Below are positions 13,401 to 28,158 of a stretch of 64,000 nucleotides of DNA, in pieces (positions within the stretch are counted from its first letter, which is position 1; each line of letters begins with the position of its first letter). A model generated the notes under the pieces. The model saw nothing but the letters and a program-made list of their open reading frames with translations, had not been told where the DNA came from and made no database searches. Position numbers and translations under genes: made by a program. Source of the DNA: Ptiloglossa arizonensis (lineage: Eukaryota; Arthropoda; Insecta; Hymenoptera; Colletidae); the NCBI RefSeq assembly GCF_051014685.1, contig NW_027478779.1:491245-555244 (forward strand). Reading direction: 5' to 3'.

Positions 13401-14480
13401 TTATACGTTCTACGTTATTCGTTATACGTTATACGTTATACGTTATACGTTATACGTTATACGTTATACGTTATACGTTATACGTTATACGTTATACGTT
13501 ATACGTTATACGTTATACGTTATGCATATACGTTACGCGTTATACGTTATTCGTTATACGTTATACGTTATACGTTATACGTTATACGTTATACGTTATA
13601 CGTTATACGTTATACGTTATACGTTATACGTTATACGTTATACGTTATACGTTATACGTTATACGTTATGCGTTATACGTTATACGTTATACGTTATACG
13701 TTATACGTTATACGTTATACGTTATACGTTATACGTAATATGTAATAGGTTATACGTTCTACGTTATGCGTTATACGTTACACGTTATACGTTATGCATA
13801 TACGTTATACGTTATACGTTATACGTTATACGTTATACGTTATACGTTATACGTCACACGTTATACGTTATACGTTACACGTTATACGTTATACGTTATA
13901 CGTTATACGTTATACGTTATACGTTATACGTTATCGTTAAACGTTATACGTTATACGTTAAGCGTTACACGTTATACGTTATACGTTATACGTTATACGT
14001 TATACGTTATACGTTATACGTTATCGTTAAACGTTATACGTTATACGTTATACGTTATACGTTACACGTTATACGTTATACGTTATACGTCATAGGATAC
14101 ACGATACACGTTATACGTTATACGTAATATGTAATAGGTTATACGTTCTACGTTATTCGTTATACGTTATACGTTATACGTTATACGTTATACGTTATAC
14201 GTTATACGTTATACGTTATACGTTATACGTTATACGTTATACGTTATACGTTATACGTTATACGTAATACGTTAAACGTTATACGTTATACGTTATACGT
14301 TATACGTAATACGTTATACGTTATACCTTATACGTTATACGTTATACGTTATACGTTATACGGCATAGGTTACACGATACACGTTATACGTTATACGTAA
14401 TATGTAATAGGTTATACGTTCTACGTTATTCGTTATACGTTATACGTTATACGTTATACGTTATACGTTATACGTTATAC
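10427..14480. repeat. Mosaic satellite block with paired H modules
   Basis: A shortened A start, C and D (10701) precede an A tail with CTTGCAA at 10889, B near 11085, C at 11393, D at 11554 and C again near 11733. Two C starts lie only 35 bp apart at 12079 and 12114. H modules occur in pairs 90 bp apart, at 12835/12925 and 13930/14020. D' (GTTATGCATATAC) first appears at 13519 and a similar form near 13792. The block ends with F (GGCATAG near 14362) and G near 14481. Confidence 0.83.
12079..12148. repeat. 35-bp tandem duplication of the C start
   Basis: GTCATAG, GATACAC, GATACAC and two consensus units occur twice in succession (GTCATAG at 12079 and 12114). The same 35-bp duplication lies at 14873/14908, 24562/24597, 30636/30671, 37012/37047 and 43442/43477, in each case before a C module, so it was duplicated once and then copied with its surroundings. 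Confidence 0.88.
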
Positions 14481-17199
14481 TCTTATACGTTATACGTTAT
14501 ACGTTATACGTTATGCGTTATACGTTACACGTTATACGTTATTCGTTATACGTTATACGTTATACGTTATACGTTATACGTTATACGTTATACGTTATAC
14601 GTTATACGTTTTACGTTTACGTTCTTCGTTACACGTTATACGTTATACGTTATACGTTATACGTCATAGCTTGCAAAATACACGTTATACGTTATACGTT
14701 ATACGTTACACGTTATACGTTATACGTTACACGTTATACGTTATACGTTAAACTTTATACGTTATACGTTATACGTTTCACGTTATACGTTATACGTTAT
14801 ACGTTATACGTTACACGTTATACGTAATACGTTATACGTTATACGTTATACGTTATACGTTATACGTTATACGTCATAGGATACACGATACACGTTATAC
14901 GTTATACGTCATAGGATACACGATACACGTTATACGTTATACGTAATATGTAATAGGTTATACGTTCTACGTTATTCGTTATACGTTATACGTTATACGT
15001 TATACGTTATACGTTATACGTTATACGTTATACGTTATACGTTATACGTTATACGTAATACGTTATACGTTATGCGTTATACGTTACACGTTATACGTTA
15101 TACGTTATACGTTATACGTTACACGTTATACGTTATACGTTATACGTCATAGGATACACGATACACGTTATACGTTATACGTAATATGTAATAGGTTATA
15201 CGTTCTACGTTATTCGTTATACGTTATACGTTATACGTTATACGTTATACGTTATACGTTATACGTTATACGTTATACGTTATACGTTATACGTTATACG
15301 TTATACGTTATACGTTATACGTTATACGTTATACGTCACACGTTATACGTTATACGCTACACGTTATACGTTATACGTTACACGTTATACGTTATACGTT
15401 ATACGTTATACGTTATACGTTATACGTTATACGTTATACGTTACACGTTATACGTCACACGTTATACGTTATTCGTTACACGTTATACGTTATACGTTAT
15501 ACGTTATACGTTATACGTTATACGTTATACGTTATACGTTATACGTTATACGTCACACGTTATACGTTATACGTTACACGTTATACGTTATACGTTATAC
15601 GTTATACGTTATACGTTATACGTTATACGTTATCGTTAAACGTTATACGTTATACGTTAAGCGTTATACGTTATACGTTATAAGTTATACGTTATACGTT
15701 ATACGTTATACGTTATACGTTATACGTTGTACGTTATACGTCCTTCGTTACACGTTATACGTCCTTCGTTACACGTTATACGTCCTTCGTTACACGTTAT
15801 ACGTAATACGTTATACGTTATACGTTATACGTTATACGTTATACGTTATACGTTATACGTTATACGTTATACGTTATACGTTATACGTTCTTCGTTACAC
15901 GTTATACGTTATACGCTACACGTTATACGTTATACGTTTCACGTTATACGTTATACGTTATACGTTATACGTTATACGTTATACGTTATACGTTACACGT
16001 TATACGTCACACGTTATACGTTATTCGTTACACGTTATACGTTATACGTTATACGTTATACGTTATACGTTATACGTTATACGTTATACGTTATACGTTA
16101 TACGTCACACGTTATACGTTATACGTTACACGTTATACGTTATACGTTATACGTTATACGTAATACGTTATACGTTATACGTTATACGTTATACGTTATA
16201 CGTTATACGTTATACGTTATACGTTACACGTTATACGTTATACGTTATACGTCATAGGATACACGATACACGTTATACGTTATACGTAATATGTAATAGG
16301 TTATACGTTCTACGTTATTCGTTATACGTTATACGTTATACGTTATACGTTATACGTTATACGTTATACGTTATACGTTATACGTTATACGTTATACGTT
16401 ATACGTTATACGTTATACGTTATACGTTATGCATATACGTTACGCGTTATACGTTATTCGTTATACGTTATACGTTATACGTTATACGTTATACGTTATA
16501 CGTTATACGTTATACGTTATACGTTATACGTTATACGTTATACGTTATACGTTATACGTTATACGTTATACGTTATACGTTATACGTTATGCGTTATACG
16601 TTATACGTTATACGTTATACGTTATACGTTATACGTTATACGTTATACGTTATACGTAATATGTAATAGGTTATACGTTCTACGTTATGCGTTATACGTT
16701 ACACGTTATACGTTATTCGTTATACGTTATACGTTATACGTTATACGTTATACGTTATACGTTATACGTAATATGTAATACGTTATAAGTTTTACATTAT
16801 TCGTTATACGTTCTTCGTTACACGTTGTACGTTATACGTTATGCGTTAGACGTTACACATTATACGTTATACGTTACACGTTATACGTTATACGTTATAC
16901 GTTATACGTTATACGTTATACGTTATACGTTATACGTTATACGTTATACGTTATACGTTATACGTTATACGTTATACGTAATACGTTAAACGTTATACGT
17001 TATACGTTATACGTTATACGTAATACGTTATACGTTATACCTTATACGTTATACGTTATACGTTATACGTTATACGGCATAGGTTACACGATACACGTTA
17101 TACGTTATACGTAATATGTAATAGGTTATACGTTCTACGTTATTCGTTATACGTTATACGTTATACGTTATACGTTATACGTTATACGTTATACGTTAT
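14481..17199. repeat. Mosaic satellite block with triple I module
   Basis: A module from 14510 with CTTGCAA at 14670; the closing TTTATAC is preceded by a private GTTAAAC near 14748. C starts at 14873 and 14908 are 35 bp apart, followed by C near 15147, B' near 15333, H at 15629 and the triple GTCCTTC element at 15726-15809. B', C near 16251, D' at 16426, C', E near 16768, F and G near 17200 complete it. No gene is seen. Confidence 0.84.
15726..15809. repeat. Module I with three GTCCTTC repeats
   Basis: GTTGTAC and a consensus unit are followed by GTCCTTC, GTTACAC, GTTATAC three times in tandem (GTCCTTC at 15740, 15761 and 15782), a 21-bp repeat, then GTAATAC. Every other complete I module in the window has two such repeats. 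The CC dinucleotide makes it stand out from the rest of the array. Confidence 0.9.
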
Positions 17200-20100
17200 A
17201 CTCTTATACGTTATACGTTATACGTTATACGTTATGCGTTATACGTTACACGTTATACGTTATTCGTTATACGTTATACGTTATACGTTATACGTTATAC
17301 GTTATACGTTATACGTTATACGTTATACGTTTTACGTTTACGTTCTTCGTTACACGTTATACGTTATACGTTATACGTTATACGTTATACGTTATACGTT
17401 ATACGTTATACGTTTTACGTTTACGTTCTTCGTTACACGTTATACGTTATACGTTATACGTTATACGTCATAGCTTGCAAAATACACGTTATACGTTATA
17501 CGTTATACGTTACACGTTATACGTTATACGTTACACGTTATACGTTATACGTTATACTTTATACGTTATACGTTATACGTTATACGTTATACGTTATACG
17601 TTATACGTTATACGTTATACGTTATACGTTATACGTTATACGTTATGCGTTATACGTTACGCGTTATACGTTATTCGTTATACGTTATACGTTATACGTT
17701 ATACGTTATACGTTATACGTTATACGTTATACGTTATACGTTATACGTTATACGTTACGCGTTATACGTTATTCGTTATACGTTATACGTTATACGTTAT
17801 ACGTTATACGTTATACGTTATACGTTATACGTTATACGTTATACGTTATACGTTATACGTTATACGTTATACGTTATACGTTATGCGTTATACGTTATGC
17901 GTTATACGTTATACGTTATACGTTATACGTTATACGTTATACGTTATACGTTATACGTTATACGTTATACGTAATATGTAATAGGTTATACGTTCTACGT
18001 TATGCGTTATACGTTACACGTTATACGTTATTCGTTATACGTTATACGTTATACGTTATACGTTATACGTTATACGTTATACGTAATATGTAATACGTTA
18101 TAAGTTTTACATTATTCGTTATACGTTCTTCGTTACACGTTGTACGTTATACGTTATGCGTTAGACGTTACACATTATACGTTATACGTTACACGTTATA
18201 CGTTATACGTTATACGTTATACGTTATACGTTATACGTTATACGTTATACGTTATACGTTATACGTTATACGTTATACGTTATACGTAATACGTTAAACG
18301 TTATACGTTATACGTTATACGTTATACGTTATACGTTTTACGTTTACGTTCTTCGTTACACGTTATACGTTATACGTTATACGTTATACGTTATACGTCA
18401 TAGCTTGCAAAATACACGTTATACGTTATACGTTATACGTTACACGTTATACGTTATACGTTACACGTTATACGTTATACGTTATACTTTATACGTTATA
18501 CGTTATACGTTATACGTTATACGTTATACGTTATACGTTATACGTTATACGTTATACGTTATACGTTATACGTTATACGTTATACGTTATACGTTTCACG
18601 TTATACGTTATACGTTATACGTTATACGTTATACGTTATACGTTATACGTTACACGTTATACGTCACACGTTATACGTTATTCGTTACACGTTATACGTT
18701 ATACGTTATACGTTATACGTTATACGTTATACGTTATACGTTATACGTTATACGTTATACGTTATACGTCACACGTTATACGTTATACGTTACACGTTAT
18801 ACGTTATACGTTATACGTTATACGTAATACGTTATACGTTATACGTTATACGTTATACGTTATACGTTATACGTTATACGTTATACGTTACACGTTATAC
18901 GTTATACGTTATACGTCATAGGATACACGATACACGTTATACGTTATACGTAATATGTAATAGGTTATACGTTCTACGTTATTCGTTATACGTTATACGT
19001 TATACGTTATACGTTATACGTTATACGTTATACGTTATACGTTATACGTTATACGTTATACGTTATACGTTATACGTTATGCGTTATACGTTACGCGTTA
19101 TACGTTATTCGTTATACGTTATACGTTATACGTTATACGTTATACGTTATACGTTATACGTTATACGTTATACGTTATACGTTATACGTTATACGTTATG
19201 CGTTATACGTTACACGTTATACGTTATACGTTATACGTTATACGTTACACGTTATACGTTATACGTTATACGTCATAGGATACACGATACACGTTATACG
19301 TTATACGTAATATGTAATAGGTTATACGTTCTACGTTATTCGTTATACGTTATACGTTATACGTTATACGTTATACGTTATACGTTACACGTTATACGTC
19401 ACACGTTATACGTTATTCGTTACACGTTATACGTTATACGTTATACGTTATACGTTATACGTTATACGTTATACGTTATACGTTATACGTTATACGTCAC
19501 ACGTTATACGTTATACGTTACACGTTATACGTTATACGTTATACGTTATACGTAATACGTTATACGTCATAGGATACACGATACACGTTATACGTTATAC
19601 GTAATATGTAATAGGTTATACGTTCTACGTTATTCGTTATACGTTATACGTTATACGTTATACGTTATACGTTATACGTTATACGTTATACGTTATACGT
19701 TATACGTTATACGTTATACGTTATACGTTATACGTTATACGTTATACGTTATGCATATACGTTACGCGTTATACGTTATTCGTTATACGTTATACGTTAT
19801 ACGTTATACGTTATACGTTATACGTTATACGTTATACGTTATACGTTATACGTTATACGTTATACGTTATACGTTATACGTTATACGTTATACGTTATAC
19901 GTTATGCGTTATACGTTATACGTTACACGTTATACGTTATACGTTATACGTTATACGTTATACGTTATACGTTATACGTTATACGTTATACGTTATACGT
20001 TATACGTCACTCGTTATACGTTATTCGTTACACGTTATACGTTATACGTTATACGTTATACGTTATACGTTATACGTTATACGTTATACGTTATACGTTA

Positions 20101-22070
20101 TACGTTATACGTTATACGTCACACGTTATACGTTATACGTTATACGTTACACGTTATACGTCACACGTTATACGTTATTCGTTACACGTTATACGTTATA
20201 CGTTATACGTTATACGTTATACGTTATACGTTATACGTTATACGTTATACGTTATACGTTATACGTTATACGTTATACGTCACACGTTATACGTTATACG
20301 TTACACGTTATACGTTATACGTTATACGTTATACGTAATACGTTATACGTTATACGTTATACGTTATACGTTATACGTTATACGTTATACGTTACACGTT
20401 ATACGTTATACGTTATACGTCATAGGATACACGATACACGTTATACGTTATACGTAATATGTAATAGGTTATACGTTCTACGTTATTCGTTATACGTTAT
20501 ACGTTATACGTTATACGTTATACGTTATACGTTATACGTTATACGTTATACGTTATACGTTATACGTTATACGTTATACGTTATGCGTTATACGTTACGC
20601 GTTATACGTTATTCGTTATACGTTATACGTTATACGTTATACGTTATACGTTATACGTTATACGTTATACGTTATACGTTATACGTTATACGTTATACGT
20701 TATGCGTTATACGTTACACGTTATACGTTATACGTTATACGTTATACGTTACACGTTATACGTTATACGTTATACGTCATAGGATACACGATACACGTTA
20801 TACGTTATACGTAATATGTAATAGGTTATACGTTCTACGTTATTCGTTATACGTTATACGTTATACGTTACACGTTATACGTCACACGTTATACGTTATT
20901 CGTTACACGTTATACGTTATACGTTATACGTTATACGTTATACGTTATACGTTATACGTTATACGTTATACGTTATACGTCACACGTTATACGTTATACG
21001 TTACACGTTATACGTTATACGTTATACGTTATACGTAATACGTTATACGTTATACGTTATACGTTATACGTTATACGTTATACGTTATACGTTATACGTT
21101 ATACGTTACACGTTATACGTTATACGTTATACGTCATAGGATACACGATACACGTTATACGTTATACGTAATATGTAATAGGTTATACGTTCTACGTTAT
21201 TCGTTATACGTTATACGTTATACGTTATACGTTATACGTTATACGTTATACGTTATACGTTATACGTTATACGTTATACGTTATACGTTATACGTTATAC
21301 GTTATGCATATACGTTACGCGTTATACGTTATTCGTTATACGTTATACGTTATACGTTATACGTTATACGTTATACGTTATACGTTATACGTTATACGTT
21401 ATACGTTATACGTTATACGTTATACGTTATACGTTATACGTTATACGTTATGCGTTATACGTTATACGTTATACGTTATACGTTATACGTTATACGTTAT
21501 ACGTTATACGTTATACGTAATATGTAATAGGTTATACGTTCTACGTTATGCGTTATACGTTACACGTTATACGTTATTCGTTATACGTTATACGTTATAC
21601 GTTATACGTTATACGTTATACGTAATATGTAATACGTTATAAGTTTTACATTATTCGTTATACGTTCTTCGTTACACGTTGTACGTTATACGTTATGCGT
21701 TAGACGTTACACATTATACGTTATACGTTACACGTTATACGTTATACGTTATACGTTATACGTTATACGTTATACGTTATACGTTATACGTTATACGTTA
21801 TACGTTATACGTTATACGTTATACGTAATACGTTAAACGTTATACGTTATACGTTATACGTTATACGTAATACGTTATACGTTATACCTTATACGTTATA
21901 CGTTATACGTTATACGTTATACGGCATAGGTTACACGATACACGTTATACGTTATACGTAATATGTAATAGGTTATACGTTCTACGTTATTCGTTATACG
22001 TTATACGTTATACGTTATACGTTATACGTTATACGTTATACTCTTATACGTTATACGTTATACGTTATAC
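17200..22070. repeat. Precursor-like block before the 6.4-kb HOR
   Basis: Module order from 17231 is A (with a duplicated GTTTTAC tail), D, C', E, then a truncated F fused to an A tail near 18330, CTTGCAA at 18404, B, C, D (19076), C, B, C near 19567, D' (19748), B-type runs, C, D (20580), C, B, C, D' (21301), C', E, F and G. The stretch from about 19.0 to 20.7 kb recurs at +7193 bp, and 20.58-21.6 kb recurs at +12456 bp, so this block supplied parts of the HOR copies that follow, or was copied from them. Confidence 0.85.
17329..17474. repeat. 83-bp duplication of the A tail
   Basis: The GTTTTAC, 6-bp GTTTAC, GTTCTTC segment appears at 17329 and again at 17412, an offset of 83 bp, which is eleven heptamers plus the 6-bp unit. 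The copy at 41022/41063 is a separate duplication with an offset of 41 bp. Confidence 0.85.
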
Positions 22071-25000
22071 GTTATGCGTTATACGTTACACGTTATACGT
22101 TATTCGTTATACGTTATACGTTATACGTTATACGTTATACGTTATACGTTATACGTTATACGTTATACGTTTTACGTTTACGTTCTTCGTTACACGTTAT
22201 ACGTTATACGTTATACGTTATACGTCATAGCTTGCAAAATACACGTTATACGTTATACGTTATACGTTACACGTTATACGTTATACGTTACACGTTATAC
22301 GTTATACGTTATACTTTATACGTTATACGTTATACGTTATACGTTATACGTTATACGTTATACGTTATACGTTATACGTTATGCGTTATACGTTACGCGT
22401 TATACGTTATTCGTTATACGTTATACGTTATACGTTATACGTTATACGTTATACGTTATACGTTATACGTTATACGTTATACGTTATACGTTACGCGTTA
22501 TACGTTATTCGTTATACGTTATACGTTATACGTTATACGTTATACGTTATACGTTATACGTTATACGTTATACGTTATACGTTATACGTTATACGTTATA
22601 CGTTATACGTTATGCGTTATACGTTATGCGTTATACGTTATACGTTATACGTTATACGTTATACGTTATACGTTATACGTTATACGTTATACGTTATACG
22701 TTATACGTAATATGTAATAGGTTATACGTTCTACGTTATGCGTTATACGTTACACGTTATACGTTATTCGTTATACGTTATACGTTATACGTTATACGTT
22801 ATACGTTATACGTTATACGTAATATGTAATACGTTATAAGTTTTACATTATTCGTTATACGTTCTTCGTTACACGTTGTACGTTATACGTTATGCGTTAG
22901 ACGTTACACATTATACGTTATACGTTACACGTTATACGTTATACGTTATACGTTATACGTTATACGTTATACGTTATACGTTATACGTTATACGTTATAC
23001 GTTATACGTTATACGTTATACGTAATACGTTAAACGTTATACGTTATACGTTATACGTTATACGTAATACGTTATACGTTATACCTTATACGTTATACGT
23101 TATACGTTATACGTTATACGGCATAGGTTACACGATACACGTTATACGTTATACGTAATATGTAATAGGTTATACGTTCTACGTTATTCGTTATACGTTA
23201 TACGTTATACGTTATACGTTATACGTTATACGTTATACGTTACACGTTATACGTCACACGTTATACGTTATTCGTTACACGTTATACGTTATACGTTATA
23301 CGTTATACGTTATACGTTATACGTTATACGTTATACGTTATACGTTATACGTTATACGTTATACGTTATACGTTATACGTTATACGTTACACGTTATACG
23401 TTATACGTTATACTTTATACGTTATACGTTATACGTTATACGTTATACGTTATACGTTATACGTTATACGTTATACGTTATACGTTATACGTTATACGTT
23501 ATACGTTATACGTTATACGTTATACGTTTCACGTTATACGTTATACGTTATACGTTATACGTTATACGTTATACGTTATACGTTATACGTTACACGTTAT
23601 ACGTCACACGTTATACGTTATTCGTTACACGTTATACGTTATACGTTATACGTTATACGTTATACGTTATACGTTATACGTTATACGTTATACGTTATAC
23701 GTTATACGTTAGACGTCACACGTTATACGTTATACGTTACACGTTATACGTTATACGTTATACGTTATACGTAATACGTTATACGTTATACGTTATACGT
23801 TATACGTTATACGTTATACGTTATACGTTACACGTTATACGTTATACGTTATACGTCATAGGATACACGATACACGTTATACGTTATACGTAATATGTAA
23901 TAGGTTATACGTTCTACGTTATTCGTTATACGTTATACGTTATACGTTATACGTTATACGTTATACGTTATACGTTATACGTTATACGTTATACGTTATA
24001 CGTTATACGTTATACGTTATGCGTTATACGTTACGCGTTATACGTTATTCGTTATACGTTATACGTTATACGTTATACGTTATACGTTATACGTTATACG
24101 TTATACGTTATACGTTATACGTTATACGTTATACGTTATGCGTTATACGTTACACGTTATACGTTATACGTTATACGTTATACGTTACACGTTATACGTT
24201 ATACGTTATACGTCATAGGATACACGATACACGTTATACGTTATACGTAATATGTAATAGGTTATACGTTCTACGTTATTCGTTATACGTTATACGTTAT
24301 ACGTTATACGTTATACGTTATACGTTATACGTTATACGTTATACGTTATACGTTATACGTTATACGTTATACGTTATACGTTATACGTTATACGTTATAC
24401 GTTATACGTTATACGTTATACGTCACACGTTATACGTTATACGCTACACGTTATACGTTATACGTTTCACGTTATACGTTATACGTTATACGTTATACGT
24501 TACACGTTATACGTAATACGTTATACGTTATACGTTATACGTTATACGTTATACGTTATACGTCATAGGATACACGATACACGTTATACGTTATACGTCA
24601 TAGGATACACGATACACGTTATACGTTATACGTAATATGTAATAGGTTATACGTTCTACGTTATTCGTTATACGTTATACGTTATACGTTATACGTTATA
24701 CGTTATACGTTATACGTTATACGTTATACGTTATACGTTATACGTTACACGTAATACGTTATACGTTATGCGTTATACGTTACACGTTATACGTTATACG
24801 TTATACGTTATACGTTACACGTTATACGTTATACGTTATACGTTATACGTTACACGTTATACGTTATACGTTATACGTCATAGGATACACGATACACGTT
24901 ATACGTTATACGTAATATGTAATAGGTTATACGTTCTACGTTATTCGTTATACGTTATACGTTATACGTTATACGTTATACGTTATACGTTATACGTTAT

Positions 25001-28000
25001 ACGTTATACGTTATACGTTATACGTTATACGTTATACGTTATACGTTATACGTTATACGTTATACGTTATACGTTATACGTTATACGTCACACGTTATAC
25101 GTTATACGCTACACGTTATACGTTATACGTTACACGTTGTACGTTATACGTTATACGTTATACGTTATACGTTATACGTTATACGTTATACGTTACACGT
25201 TATACGTCACACGTTATACGTTATTCGTTACACGTTATACGTTATACGTTATACGTTACACGTTATACGTTATACGTTATACGTTATACGTTATACGTTT
25301 TACGTTATACGTTACCGTTAAACGTTATACGTTATACGTTAAGCGTTATACGTTATACGTTATAAGTTATACGTTATACGTTATACGTTATACGTTATAC
25401 GTTATACGTTGTACGTTATACGTCCTTCGTTACACGTTATACGTCCTTCGTTACACGTTATACGTAATACGTTATACGTTATACGTTATACGTTATACGT
25501 TATACGTTATACGTTATACGTTATACGTTATACGTTATACGTTATACGTTATACGTTCTTCGTTACACGTTATACGTTATACGCTACACGTTATACGTTA
25601 TACGTTTCACGTTATACGTTATACGTTATACGTTATACGTTATACGTTATACGTTATACGTTACACGTTATACGTCACACGTTATACGTTATTCGTTACA
25701 CGTTATACGTTATACGTTATACGTTATACGTTATACGTTATACGTTATACGTTATACGTTATACGTCACACGTTATACGTTATACGTTATACGTTATACG
25801 TTTCACGTTATACGTTATACGTTATACGTTATACGTTATACGTTATACGTTATACGTTACACGTTATACGTCACACGTTATACGTTATTCGTTACACGTT
25901 ATACGTTATACGTTATACGTTATACGTTATACGTTATACGTTATACGTTATACGTTATACGTTATACGTTATACGTCACACGTTATACGTTATACGTTAC
26001 ACGTTATACGTTATACGTTATACGTTATACGTAATACGTTATACGTTATACGTTATACGTTATACGTTATACGTTATACGTTATACGTTACACGTTATAC
26101 GTTATACGTTATACGTCATAGGATACACGATACACGTTATACGTTATACGTAATATGTAATAGGTTATACGTTCTACGTTATTCGTTATACGTTATACGT
26201 TATACGTTATACGTTATACGTTATACGTTATACGTTATACGTTATACGTTATACGTTATACGTTATACGTTATACGTTATGCGTTATACGTTACGCGTTA
26301 TACGTTATTCGTTATACGTTATACGTTATACGTTATACGTTATACGTTATACGTTATACGTTATACGTTATACGTTATACGTTATACGTTATACGTTATG
26401 CGTTATACGTTACACGTTATACGTTATACGTTATACGTTATACGTTACACGTTATACGTTATACGTTATACGTCATAGGATACACGATACACGTTATACG
26501 TTATACGTAATATGTAATAGGTTATACGTTCTACGTTATTCGTTATACGTTATACGTTATACGTTATACGTTATACGTTATACGTTACACGTTATACGTC
26601 ACACGTTATACGTTATTCGTTACACGTTATACGTTATACGTTATACGTTATACGTTATACGTTATACGTTATACGTTATACGTTATACGTTATACGTCAC
26701 ACGTTATACGTTATACGTTACACGTTATACGTTATACGTTATACGTTATACGTAATACGTTATACGTCATAGGATACACGATACACGTTATACGTTATAC
26801 GTAATATGTAATAGGTTATACGTTCTACGTTATTCGTTATACGTTATACGTTATACGTTATACGTTATACGTTATACGTTATACGTTATACGTTATACGT
26901 TATACGTTATACGTTATACGTTATACGTTATACGTTATACGTTATGCATATACGTTACGCGTTATACGTTATTCGTTATACGTTATACGTTATACGTTAT
27001 ACGTTATACGTTATACGTTATACGTTATACGTTATACGTTATACGTTATACGTTATACGTTATACGTTATACGTTATACGTTATACGTTATACGTTATGC
27101 GTTATACGTTATACGTTACACGTTATACGTTATACGTTATACGTTATACGTTATACGTTATACGTTATACGTTATACGTTATACGTTATACGTTATACGT
27201 CACACGTTATACGTTATTCGTTACACGTTATACGTTATACGTTATACGTTATACGTTATACGTTATACGTTATACGTTATACGTTATACGTTATACGTTA
27301 TACGTTATACGTCACACGTTATACGTTATACGTTATACGTTACACGTTATACGTCACACGTTATACGTTATTCGTTACACGTTATACGTTATACGTTATA
27401 CGTTATACGTTATACGTTATACGTTATACGTTATACGTTATACGTTATACGTTATACGTTATACGTTATACGTCACACGTTATACGTTATACGTTACACG
27501 TTATACGTTATACGTTATACGTTATACGTAATACGTTATACGTTATACGTTATACGTTATACGTTATACGTTATACGTTATACGTTACACGTTATACGTT
27601 ATACGTTATACGTCATAGGATACACGATACACGTTATACGTTATACGTAATATGTAATAGGTTATACGTTCTACGTTATTCGTTATACGTTATACGTTAT
27701 ACGTTATACGTTATACGTTATACGTTATACGTTATACGTTATACGTTATACGTTATACGTTATACGTTATACGTTATGCGTTATACGTTACGCGTTATAC
27801 GTTATTCGTTATACGTTATACGTTATACGTTATACGTTATACGTTATACGTTATACGTTATACGTTATACGTTATACGTTATACGTTATACGTTATACGT
27901 TATACGTAATACGTTAAACGTTATACGTTATACGTTATACGTTATACGTAATACGTTATACGTTATACCTTATACGTTATACGTTATACGTTATACGTTA

Positions 28001-28158
28001 TACGGCATAGGTTACACGATACACGTTATACGTTATACGTAATATGTAATAGGTTATACGTTCTACGTTATTCGTTATACGTTATACGTTATACGTTATA
28101 CGTTATACGTTATACTCTTATACGTTATACGTTATACGTTATACGTTATACGTTATAC
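22071..28158. repeat. 6.4-kb HOR, copy I
   Basis: Begins with A (GTTATGC at 22071, CTTGCAA at 22231), D, C', E, F, B-type blocks, C, D (24016), C, a C pair at 24562/24597, C, B', H of the GTTACC form (25311), I (25408), B' runs, C, D, C, B, C, D' (26941), C, D (27773), then F directly near 27906 and G. Relative to copy II it lacks about 1.12 kb between that D and F but has extra B-type sequence near 25.8-26.8 kb; total length 6088 bp. It carries GTTAGAC near 23708, shared with copies II and III. Confidence 0.88.
25408..25472. repeat. Module I, two-repeat form (copy I)
   Basis: GTTGTAC, consensus, then GTCCTTC, GTTACAC, GTTATAC twice, then GTAATAC. It lies about 97 bp after an H module of the GTTACC form, the same arrangement as in the other 6.4-kb copies. 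Confidence 0.88.

Noticed and set aside
15726..15809. CRISPR-like array
   Set aside because: The repeats are 21 bp and contiguous, with no unique spacers, and are variants of the surrounding heptamer.
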